From: DATKZM01 sp035527975
GTDB taxonomy: Bacteria; Pseudomonadota; Alphaproteobacteria; JAPULJ01
Length of the DNA: 64,000 nucleotides
Reading direction: 5' to 3'
Assembly (NCBI GenBank): GCA_035527975.1
Contig: DATKZM010000068.1
Span: forward strand, 1-64,000
Position numbers and translations under genes: made by a program. Below the pieces are notes generated by a model. That model was not told the DNA's origin and searched no databases. It worked only from the letters and a program-made list of their open reading frames with translations. Below are positions 44,047 to 51,917 of this stretch, piece by piece. Numbering within the stretch: position 1 is the first letter of the stretch; each line of letters opens with the position of its first letter.

Positions 44047-47000
44047 GCGACTTTCTCCGTGGGAACTTCGGCCTCGCGCCGGAAATCGCGGTTGAGGCTG
44101 TCGAGCACCTTGTTGCGGTCGAACTTGGCTACATAGTCGTCAAAGCCGGCGTCGCGGCCACGTTCGCGGTCCTTTTCACTGGCGCGCGACGTCAAGGCCA
44201 CCATCGGAACGTCACGCCAGCGGGGATCGCCGCGGACATGCTCGGCGAACTGGAAGCCATCGGTGCCGGGCATCTCGATGTCGCTGATGATGACATCAAA
44301 ATCGGCGCCGTCTTCGCGCATCCGCAAGGCATCATCGGCGCTGTCAGCGGTGATGACTTCGTAGCCGGCGACCGAGAACAACGGCGCCATCAAATTGCGG
44401 AAGAAGGGGCTGTCGTCGACGAGCAGCATCCGCTTGCGCGAGCCCTCGCCGTCGCCGCGCTGATCCTCGTTCGCCGTGAACCAGTCTGCGAAGGCCGAGG
44501 TTAAATAGTGGCCGACATCAAGCACATCGGTCGCCTGGCCGTCGATCACAGCCGTGCCCACGAGACCTGGCTTGTTCGCCGTCAGCTCGACCTTGAGAAC
44601 TTCCTCGACAATGTCGACGATCGTCTCGACCACCAGACCCGCGGCCCGGTCGCCCTCCTGGAATACCAGCAGGTTCTGCTGGCCCTCGGTCTTGATCTCG
44701 CAACCGTCGGTGGCGATCAACGGCATCAGGCGGTCGCGGTACTGAACCATTGGTTCGCCATGGGCGTATTCGATGCGCGAACCATCGATGATCTCCAGGC
44801 GCGAAATCAGAGCCAGCGGCACGGATTGCAACTGCGAGCCGGCGGCGCGGAATACCAAGAGCGCGACGCGTTCTGCTCCCGAGCCCGCCGCTTCCTGAGC
44901 GTCGTCGCTGGCGTCCTGGCGGGGCAGATCGACCACGCCGACCGTCGACGCGATTCCGTTCACATCCAGGATCATGATGACGCTGCCGTCGCCCAGAATG
45001 GTATTGCCCGAGTAGATCGGAACCTGCCGCAGGATCGGCGCAACCGGTTTGACGACGATTTCCTCGGTGTCGAAGACCCGGTCGACGATCAGCCCGAAGG
45101 TGAATGTGCCCACCTGGCTAACCACGACAAAGCGTTCGGTGTCGCCATCCTTTTCATCGGCCGCCCGAAGCTTCTGGACCTTCGGAAGATCGACAAGCGG
45201 CAGCAGGCTGTCGCGCAAGCGCAGCACCGGCACATTGTTGATGGTCTCGATGCGGTTCTCCGAATTGTTCGAGACACGCACCAGCTCCAGCACGCCGATC
45301 TGCGGAATGGCGAAACGCTCGCCGCCGGATTCCACGATCAGTGCCGAGACGATTGCCAGCGTCAGCGGAATATTGATCTTGAAGCGCGAGCCCTTGCCAG
45401 GTGTGGAGGTAAGCTCGACGTTGCCGCCGATCTTCTCGATATTGGTGCGCACCACGTCCATGCCGACGCCGCGGCCCGACACGCTGGTGATCTTCTCCGC
45501 CGTGGAAAAGCCGGCCTTGAAGATGAACTGGGTGATCTGCTGGTCCGACATCTCCGCCAGCTCGGCCTCGGTGGCGAGCTCCTTGGAGAGGATGTTGGCC
45601 TTGACCTTCTCGATATTCACGCCGCGGCCGTCATCGGAAATCTCGATGATGATGTGCCCGCCCTCATGGTAAGCGTTCAGCTTGATCACGCCCGTCTCGG
45701 GCTTGCCTGCTTCCAGCCGCCCGTCGGTCGTTTCCAAGCCATGGTCCGCGGAATTGCGAACCATATGCATGAGCGGATCCTTGATCAGCTCGAGAACCTG
45801 GCGGTCGAGCTCGGTATCGCCGCCGATCATGTCCAGCTCGATCTTCTTGTCCATTTCCAGCGACAGGTCGCGAACGATGCGGGGCAGCTTGGCCCAGGCG
45901 TTCTTGATCGGCTGCATGCGCGTCTTCATGACGCCTTCCTGGACGTCGGTGGTGATGTGATTGAGGCGCTGCAGCGGCACCTTGAATTCGCTTTCGTCGC
46001 GGCCGCGCACCATTTGCAGGAGCTGGTTGCGAGTGAGCACGAGCTCGCCGACCAGCGTCATCAGGTTTTCCAGCAATTCCACGTTCACGCGCACCGATTG
46101 GGCGGCGACCAATGATTCCTTTACCTGGCGCGGCTCATCCTCGTCGGCCACTTCCACATCGGCCACTTCCACATCGGCCACTGCCACATCGGCCACTGCC
46201 ACATCGGCTATTGCGGCCGCGGGGTCTTCCACCTGCTGCGCTGCGGCAGGTTCGGGCGCAGCGGCTGCGGCGGGCGGCTCGGCGGCCGCCTCAACCGGCG
46301 GCGCTATGGCCTGCGGGCCAGCGGGAAGTCCTTCGGTGTGCTCACCGGTACCCTCGGCGGATTGCCGCGTATTTTCGGCGCCGGAAACCTCGTCGAGAAG
46401 TTCCTGGGCGACGGGGAACCCGCCGTTCGCGTCGGTCGGCACGCCGGCATCGTCGGCGCCAGCGGCCAACACTTCATCAAGCAATTCCTGGGCGACCGGG
46501 AAGCCGGACTCGGCATCCGTCGGCACGCCCGCATCTTCGGCGCCAGTGGCCATCACCTCATCGAGAAGTTCCTGGGCAACAGGAAATCCGCCATCGGCGT
46601 CGGTCGGCGGCGCGCTCGCGACGTCCGACTGCTCCGGAGCGGGCGCCGCCGCGGCAGGCGCCTGCTCGATGGCCGGCGCTTGCTCGAGGGCCGGCGCTTG
46701 CTCAAGGGCCGGCGGTGGCGGCGAAGCATCGTCGCCAGCAATGACACGCAATTCGTCGATCAGAGCACTGTCGTTGCCCGCCGGCTCGCTGCCACTCTCC
46801 TCAAGGCCGGAGATGATATCCTTGACGCGATCGATTGCCTTCAGGATGACGCTGACGGCCGTCGGCGTGACTTCGAGCGCGCCGTCCCGGAACATGCCCA
46901 GGACGTCCTCGCCGGCGTGCGTTACCGCTTCCAGCCGCGGCAGGCCGAGAAATCCGCTGGTCCCCTTGATGGTGTGAACGAGACGGAAAATATCCTGCAA

Positions 47001-47105
47001 GATCGCCTTGTCACTGGGATCCTGCTCGAAGCGCACCAACTCGGTATCGATCACCGCGAGCGCTTCCGAAGTCTTGGTCAGAAATTCTGTTAGCAGTTCA
47101 TCCAT
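44043..47105 (-). CDS. cheA: Hybrid chemotaxis histidine kinase CheA with C-terminal receiver
   Basis: A 1020-aa kinase. The Hpt domain has the phosphorylated H44 (FRLVHTIKGTSGFLG). A long acidic/Ala linker with tandem repeats follows (about 130-330). The dimerisation and ATPase domains have HMVRNSADHGLE, DDGRGVN and SGRGVGMDVV. Then come two CheW-like regions, one around VSQVGTFTFGLIVDRVFD and one around VFQEGDRAAGLVVETIVD, and a receiver with LLVDDSPFFRN and DVIISDIEMPGTDG. The ATG at 47103-47105 has AAGGG eight bases upstream; an in-frame GTG lies at 47114. It heads the chemotaxis operon. Confidence 0.95.
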   Translation of the reverse strand: MDELLTEFLTKTSEALAVIDTELVRFEQDPSDKAILQDIFRLVHTIKGTSGFLGLPRLEAVTHAGEDVLGMFRDGALEVTPTAVSVILKAIDRVKDIISGLEESGSEPAGNDSALIDELRVIAGDDASPPPPALEQAPALEQAPAIEQAPAAAAPAPEQSDVASAPPTDADGGFPVAQELLDEVMATGAEDAGVPTDAESGFPVAQELLDEVLAAGADDAGVPTDANGGFPVAQELLDEVSGAENTRQSAEGTGEHTEGLPAGPQAIAPPVEAAAEPPAAAAAPEPAAAQQVEDPAAAIADVAVADVAVADVEVADVEVADEDEPRQVKESLVAAQSVRVNVELLENLMTLVGELVLTRNQLLQMVRGRDESEFKVPLQRLNHITTDVQEGVMKTRMQPIKNAWAKLPRIVRDLSLEMDKKIELDMIGGDTELDRQVLELIKDPLMHMVRNSADHGLETTDGRLEAGKPETGVIKLNAYHEGGHIIIEISDDGRGVNIEKVKANILSKELATEAELAEMSDQQITQFIFKAGFSTAEKITSVSGRGVGMDVVRTNIEKIGGNVELTSTPGKGSRFKINIPLTLAIVSALIVESGGERFAIPQIGVLELVRVSNNSENRIETINNVPVLRLRDSLLPLVDLPKVQKLRAADEKDGDTERFVVVSQVGTFTFGLIVDRVFDTEEIVVKPVAPILRQVPIYSGNTILGDGSVIMILDVNGIASTVGVVDLPRQDASDDAQEAAGSGAERVALLVFRAAGSQLQSVPLALISRLEIIDGSRIEYAHGEPMVQYRDRLMPLIATDGCEIKTEGQQNLLVFQEGDRAAGLVVETIVDIVEEVLKVELTANKPGLVGTAVIDGQATDVLDVGHYLTSAFADWFTANEDQRGDGEGSRKRMLLVDDSPFFRNLMAPLFSVAGYEVITADSADDALRMREDGADFDVIISDIEMPGTDGFQFAEHVRGDPRWRDVPMVALTSRASEKDRERGRDAGFDDYVAKFDRNKVLDSLNRDFRREAEVPTEKVA
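46146..46215 (-). repeat. 15-bp tandem repeats inside cheA
   Basis: About four to five units of CCACNTCGGCCACNTC type encode the peptide repeat VADVA / VADVE in the linker between Hpt and kinase core. Units differ by single bases. Confidence 0.8.
46387..46615 (-). repeat. Three 84-bp tandem repeats inside cheA
   Basis: Three 28-residue units containing GFPVAQELLDEV followed by GA(E/D)DAGVPTDA; the third is shortened at its C-terminal end. They lie in the linker after the Hpt domain. The GFPVAQELLDEV core is predicted to be an amphipathic helix. Confidence 0.85.
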
Positions 47106-47610
47106 TCCAGCCACCCTTGCCTTTCAAAACCAGCTCTCTTGCTTAGGACCAACGGCGGACCCTGAGGTCCGGCGCCTCCGCGCGGCGCCTGCGCGCCGTC
47201 CTAATTACCCCGCTGCGTCGACGCGCAATGTCGACCGGAGTTCTGCCATCCGTGCACTTGGGGCCCATACGTCGACACCCAGGTTCGGTGCGCCGTCGTG
47301 ATTTCGATCTATCTTCCATAAGAGGACTCGTTCCCCCCGGACGGTCGCAGAACGCACAGATATGCGTTGAATAAGGTTTAGATTCGGTAAAATGCGGGGA
47401 ATTGACGGGGTACTCGCCGAACCCGCGGGGGAGGCGTCGTGGCGGCTGTTGTCGACGCGGCCCCGGCAAAGCCTGGATTGCCTGGGAAATGGCACCAAGC
47501 ACCCCGAATATTACCTGTTCGGCGCCTGCCGGGCGGAGAGCCGCCTGCCGGGATTGATCGGCGCGCTGCGCTTCAAGTTGGGCGCCGGCAGTTGGGCGCC
47601 GACCGTCAGG
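47106..47610. other. Intergenic region upstream of cheA and downstream of cobB
   Basis: No gene in these 505 bases looks real. It must contain the cheA promoter (minus strand); the stretch near 47340-47400 is locally A+T-richer and is the likeliest place, but I could not assign boxes. The part next to cobB (47480-47600) is GC-rich with CGGGCGGAGAGCCGCC-type inverted repeats. Short open frames across it show no family similarity. Confidence 0.4.
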
Positions 47611-48921
47611 TCAGGCGGCGTCGATCAGGTGAACATAGGAGCCGAACACCGGGCCGGCGCGGCATCCCGCCGGGCCGACGGCTTCGCCGCGCGCATCGCG
47701 GCAGTCGAAAAGCGGCGCATCGCCGTCCTCGTGCGAGGCGCTCGCATAATGGAATTCGTGGCCGCGAAACCGCGCACCGCGGCCCCCCAAAGCGCAGCCA
47801 TCCTTAAGCGTCACCTGGCGATAGCCGAGATGGAGACGCGGCTTGGCAAATGAGGTTTCCACGGGCAACAGCCCGGCCATTTCGTGGGCGCCGCCGTCGC
47901 CGTCCACCAGCACGCGCCCCAGCACCATGTAGCCGCCGCATTCGCCGTAGACGGCGGCCCCGCGCGCGGCGGCGCCGCGCAGACCGTTCAGAAATGTGGC
48001 GTTGGCCGCCAGCCGGCCCGCATGCAGCTCAGGATAGCCGCCCGGCAGGTAAACCGCGTCGGCGTCAGCGGCCGGCGGCTCGTCGGCCAGCGGCGAAAAA
48101 TAGTCGATCTCCGCGCCCGCGGCGCGCCAACTGTCGATCAGATGAGGATAGGCGAAGGCGAAGGCGGTATCGCGCGCTACCGCGATGCGCTGGCCGAGCA
48201 CCGGAATGACCGGGCCGCCCTCGCCGTTTGGCGTCCGCATGGGCCTTGCTAGTTCAATCAGCCGGCCGAGATCGAGATGCGCCTCGACCGCCGCCGCGGC
48301 GTGGGCGATGAACGCTTCCAACGCTTCATGCTCGGAGGCCTGCACCAACCCCAGATGCCGCTCGGGCAAGGCCAGGGTCTCATCCCGCGGCAAGCATCCG
48401 AGCAGGGCTTGGGGCAGATCGCGGCAGGCCGCCTCGAGCGTACGCGCATGCCCTTCGCTGCCCACCCGGTTGAAAACCACGCCCGCCACATCGAGACCGG
48501 GCCGAAAGGTGGCAAAGCCGTGGACCACCGCGGCCGCCGAGGCGGCCTGGGCGCGCACATCCAGCACGAGCAGCACCGGCAGATCGAGCCGCGCCGCCAC
48601 ATCGGCGGTCGACCCGGTGCCGTCGGGCGCGCCGTCAAACAGCCCCATCACGCCCTCGCCGACAACGAATTCGGCATCGCGCGCGAACCGGCGCGCGACC
48701 CCCGCCACCGTCGTCTCGCGCATCGCCCAGTCGTCGAGGCTGAGGCAGGGCCGGCCGCTGGCCACCGCATGGAAGGCCGGATCGATATAGTCGGGCCCGA
48801 CCTTGAACGAGCCGACGCCAAGTCCGCGCTTGCGCAAGGCCGCGATGAGGCCCAGCGTGACGGTGGTCTTGCCGTGGCCCGAGGCGGGGGCCGCGATGAT
48901 GATGCCCGGAACGCTTTTCAC
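47611..48921 (-). CDS. cobB: Cobyrinate a,c-diamide synthase
   Basis: A 436-aa CobB/CbiA. The N-terminal synthetase domain has the P-loop-like AAPASGHGKTTVTLGL; the C-terminal class I glutamine amidotransferase domain has the Cys nucleophile C328 in YGECGGYMVLG and FRGHEFHYAS near the end. It amidates side chains a and c of (hydrogeno)cobyrinic acid with ATP and glutamine. I place the start at GTG 48919-48921, which gives MKSVPGIIIAAPASG as in homologues; the frame is open to 49014 but that part runs into the palindromic repeat. It ends the minus-strand cob genes on the left and diverges from cbiD. Confidence 0.92.
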   Translation of the reverse strand: MKSVPGIIIAAPASGHGKTTVTLGLIAALRKRGLGVGSFKVGPDYIDPAFHAVASGRPCLSLDDWAMRETTVAGVARRFARDAEFVVGEGVMGLFDGAPDGTGSTADVAARLDLPVLLVLDVRAQAASAAAVVHGFATFRPGLDVAGVVFNRVGSEGHARTLEAACRDLPQALLGCLPRDETLALPERHLGLVQASEHEALEAFIAHAAAAVEAHLDLGRLIELARPMRTPNGEGGPVIPVLGQRIAVARDTAFAFAYPHLIDSWRAAGAEIDYFSPLADEPPAADADAVYLPGGYPELHAGRLAANATFLNGLRGAAARGAAVYGECGGYMVLGRVLVDGDGGAHEMAGLLPVETSFAKPRLHLGYRQVTLKDGCALGGRGARFRGHEFHYASASHEDGDAPLFDCRDARGEAVGPAGCRAGPVFGSYVHLIDAA

Positions 48922-48976
48922 GGGAGCCAAGGCCAATGTTTCTATGTGCCCGATAACGGGCGGAACGGGCGACACA

Positions 48977-49119
48977 CTAGAGCATTTTCCGATCGGTTGG
49001 CATCGCCGGCCCACTCCCCCGCCCGGCCACCCCCAACGCTCAATTAGGGCAGTATCCTAGGGGTGGACGGGCGGGGGAGTGGGCCAGTACCGGTTCCGCG
49101 TGAGCGGAAAACGCTCTAG
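48977..49119. repeat. 143-bp imperfect palindrome between cobB and cbiD
   Basis: Ends are CTAGAGCATTTTCCG and CGGAAAACGCTCTAG. An inner pair GGCCCACTCCCCCGCCC / GGGCGGGGGAGTGGGCC makes a long stem. The ends match the CTAGAGC class seen at 5056 and 38369. It occupies the divergent promoter gap of cobB and cbiD, so it may affect expression of both. Confidence 0.85.
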
Positions 49120-49153
49120 CCAGCCCGCCCGGTCCTTGGATAGTCTGATCTCC

Positions 49154-50248
49154 ATGGCGAAGACCGACGAGACCAAAGGCACCCCCCTGCGCCGCGGCTG
49201 GACCACCGGCGCCTGCGCCGCCGCGGCGACGCGGGCGGCCTATCAGGCGCTGCTGACGGGGCACTTCCCGGATCCAGTGGAGATCACACTACCCAAGGGC
49301 CAGCGCCCCGGCTTTGCGCTGGCAACGCAATGTCTCGGCGCGGACCAGGCGAGTGCGGGCATCGTCAAGGATGCGGGCGACGATCCCGACGTCACCCACG
49401 GCGCGCTGGTGGTGGTCACGGTGCGGCCCGGCCCGGCCGGCAGCGGCGTGCGCTTTGTGGCCGGCGAGGGCGTCGGCACGGTGACCCGGGCCGGCCTGCC
49501 GCTGGCCGTCGGTGAGCCTGCCATCAACCCCGCGCCGCGCCGCATGATCGAGGAGAGCGTGGCGGCGCTGGCGAGCGAATTCGATGCGCCGGGCGACGTC
49601 TCGGTGGAGATATCCATACCGGGCGGGGCCGAACTCGCGGCCAAGACCTGGAACCCGCGCCTCGGCATCGAAGGCGGGCTTTCGGTGCTCGGCACGACGG
49701 GCATCGTCGTGCCCTTCTCGTGCTCGGCCTGGATCCACTCGATCCATCGCGGCATCGACGTCGCCCGCGCCGCCGGCCTGCCCCGTATCGCTGGCAGCAC
49801 CGGCTCGACCTCTGAGGCCGCGGTGCAGGCGCTTCGCGGCCTGCCCGAGATGGCGCTGATCGATATGGGCGATTTCGCCGGCGGCATGCTGAAATACCTG
49901 CGCCGCCATCCGGTGCCAAACGTCACCGTCGCCGGCGGTTTTGCCAAGATCAGCAAACTCGCCGCGGGTTTCCTCGACCTTCATTCGGGGCGCAGCAGCG
50001 TCGATTTTGAGCGCCTTGCCGGGCTCTGCGCCGCGCTCGGCGGCTCGGACGACCTCATCGAGGCCGCGCGGGGCGCCAATACCGCCGCCCAGGTGCTGGA
50101 TCTGGCACGCGGCGAGCAACTCGCCCTCACCGATGCGATCGCCGAACAGGCGCGCACCTGCGCGCAGGAGGTCGCCGGACCGCGCGTTGCGGTCGAGGTC
50201 GCGATCTTCGACCGCAAGGGCGGTCTTATCGGACGCGCCGGTGGCTGA
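49154..50248 (+). CDS. cbiD: Cobalt-precorrin-5B C1-methyltransferase CbiD
   Basis: A 364-aa CbiD: RRGWTTGACAAAATRAAY at the N-terminus, GEPAINPAPRRMI, and STGSTSE with MALIDMGDFAGG later. It methylates C1 in the early-cobalt pathway, or stands in for CobF/CobG-type steps in bacteria that mix routes. Start ATG 49154 gives MAKTDETKG; the frame opens at 49079 inside the repeat. It overlaps cobK by 8 nt. Confidence 0.94.
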   Translation: MAKTDETKGTPLRRGWTTGACAAAATRAAYQALLTGHFPDPVEITLPKGQRPGFALATQCLGADQASAGIVKDAGDDPDVTHGALVVVTVRPGPAGSGVRFVAGEGVGTVTRAGLPLAVGEPAINPAPRRMIEESVAALASEFDAPGDVSVEISIPGGAELAAKTWNPRLGIEGGLSVLGTTGIVVPFSCSAWIHSIHRGIDVARAAGLPRIAGSTGSTSEAAVQALRGLPEMALIDMGDFAGGMLKYLRRHPVPNVTVAGGFAKISKLAAGFLDLHSGRSSVDFERLAGLCAALGGSDDLIEAARGANTAAQVLDLARGEQLALTDAIAEQARTCAQEVAGPRVAVEVAIFDRKGGLIGRAGG

Positions 50249-51011
50249 GCAAACACGGGTGCTCGTTCTTGGCGGGACGCAGGACGGCGCCGCGATCGCG
50301 CGCGCGCTGGCCGCCGATCCGGCGATCCACACGATCAGCTCGCTCGCCGGGCGCACCCGCAATCCGGGGCCCATCGCAGGCGAGGTCCGCAGCGGCGGCT
50401 TCGGCGGCGCGGCCGGCCTTGCGCGCTATCTGAAAGGCGCGCGCATCGACCTGCTGGTGGACGCCACCCACCCCTTCGCCGCCGCGATCAGCCGCCACGC
50501 CGCCGAGGCCGGCGTAGCGGCGGGCGTGCCGCGGGTGCAACTGCAGCGCCCGCCCTGGTCGCCCCAGGATGGCGACCGCTGGATTGAGGTCGACGACGTG
50601 AACGCCGCGGCGCGTGCCGTTTCCGCCCAAGGATCGCGCGCCTTTCTTACCGTCGGCCGTCAGGAGCTTGGCGCCTTTGCCGCGTCAGAGCAGGTCTGGT
50701 TCCTGATCCGCCTGATCGATCCGCCCGCCGCGCCGATCGCGCTCGCGTCGTTCGAATTGCTCTGCGCCCGCGGCCCCTTCGAGGCGGCGGCCGAAGAAAC
50801 GCTGATGCGCGACCATGCCATCGATGTTCTGGTCTCCAAGAACAGCGGCGGCCAGGCGACCTACGGCAAGATAACCGCCGCGAGAAATCTCGGTATCCCC
50901 GTGGTCATGGTGCGCCCGCCGCCGGCCCAGCCCGGCGATCAGGTAAGCGATGTCGCCGCGGCGTGTGCCTGGGTCCGAGAGCTGGCTGCGGCCGGCCATT
51001 CCGGAATTTGA
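50241..51011 (+). CDS. cobK: (Cobalt-)precorrin-6A reductase
   Basis: A 256-aa CobK/CbiJ reductase. The start GTG 50241 gives MAEQTRVLVLGGTQDGAAIA; LVDATHPFAAAISRHA and SKNSGGQATYGKITAA are signature blocks. It reduces the ring at C18-C19 with NADPH. It is coupled to cbiD by overlap and is convergent with cobM. Confidence 0.93.
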   Translation: MAEQTRVLVLGGTQDGAAIARALAADPAIHTISSLAGRTRNPGPIAGEVRSGGFGGAAGLARYLKGARIDLLVDATHPFAAAISRHAAEAGVAAGVPRVQLQRPPWSPQDGDRWIEVDDVNAAARAVSAQGSRAFLTVGRQELGAFAASEQVWFLIRLIDPPAAPIALASFELLCARGPFEAAAEETLMRDHAIDVLVSKNSGGQATYGKITAARNLGIPVVMVRPPPAQPGDQVSDVAAACAWVRELAAAGHSGI

Positions 51012-51021
51012 GCAGACAGCC

Positions 51022-51130
51022 ACGTCATTTCGACCGAGGGAGCGTCTGCGAGCGAGCGGAGAAATCTGGTTCGATGCCGTGCGGGTTGCGGCCGGATTTC
51101 TCCCTCGCTGACGCTCACTCGAAATGACGT
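51022..51130. repeat. 109-bp palindromic intergenic repeat between cobK and cobM
   Basis: Left arm begins ACGTCATTTCGACCGAGGGA and holds GGAGAAATCTGG; right arm holds CCGGATTTCTCCCTCGCTGA and ends TCGAAATGACGT. The long imperfect hairpin fills the gap between two convergent genes and resembles CGTCATTTCGA-type repeats scattered in many bacterial genomes. It may terminate transcription both ways. Confidence 0.85.
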
Positions 51131-51161
51131 TTGAAATCGTGCGTATAATGCTCCCGCCGCC

Positions 51162-51917
51162 TCACTCGTGGCGACAGATATGCCGGTGCCCGGGATCATA
51201 GAGCCGGCTGGCATGGCCGGCCTCCTTATCGAAGACGCGGCCGACCAGGACAAGCGCCGTCCGCGTGATCTTGGCGGCGCGCGCCTTGCCGCGGATATCG
51301 GCGAGGGTGCCCGTGATAGTCAGCTCGTCCGGCCAGCTGGCGCGATAGACGATAACGGCCGGGCAATCGGCGCCGTAATGCGGCGTCAGCGCCTCGACGA
51401 CATGGCGCAGGTTCCGCACCGACAAATGGATCGCGAGGGTCGCCCGCGAGGCGCCCAGCGCGGCCAACTCCTCGCCGGGCGGCATGGCCGAGGCCTTCAT
51501 CGTGGTGCGGGTGAGGATCACGGTCTGGCTGACGCCCGGCACGGTCAACTCGGCCTTGAGGCTCGCGGCAGCGGCGGCGAATGCCGGCACGCCGGGGGTG
51601 ATGTCGTAGTCAATACCGAGCGTATCAAGCCGGCGCATCTGTTCGGCGACCGCGCCGTAAAGCGAGGGATCGCCTGAATGGACCCGCGACACGTCGTGGC
51701 CCGCGGTGTCCGCCGCACGCATTTCCTCGACGATTTCGTCCAGGTTCATCGGCGCGGTGTCGACGATCCGCGCGCCTTCCGGCGCATAGTCGATCAGCTC
51801 GCGCGGCACCAATGAGCCGGCATAGAGGCAGACCGGGCAGCGCGCGATCAGATCGCGTCCGCGCACCGTGATCAGGTCGGGCGCACCGGGACCGGCGCCG
51901 ATGAAATGGACCGTCAT
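51162..51917 (-). CDS. cobM: (Cobalt-)precorrin-4 C11-methyltransferase
   Basis: A 251-aa tetrapyrrole methylase: MTVHFIGAGPGAPDLITVRG at the start, then RVHSGDPSLYGAVAEQM and PGVPAFAAAAA. It transfers methyl from SAM to C11. Its start (51915-51917) overlaps the cbiG-cobJ stop by 4 nt. Confidence 0.94.
   Translation of the reverse strand: MTVHFIGAGPGAPDLITVRGRDLIARCPVCLYAGSLVPRELIDYAPEGARIVDTAPMNLDEIVEEMRAADTAGHDVSRVHSGDPSLYGAVAEQMRRLDTLGIDYDITPGVPAFAAAAASLKAELTVPGVSQTVILTRTTMKASAMPPGEELAALGASRATLAIHLSVRNLRHVVEALTPHYGADCPAVIVYRASWPDELTITGTLADIRGKARAAKITRTALVLVGRVFDKEAGHASRLYDPGHRHICRHE

Noticed and set aside
47392..47853. Plus-strand open frame of 153 codons over the cobB end
   Set aside because: More than half of it is antisense to cobB, it has no ribosome site and no family similarity.
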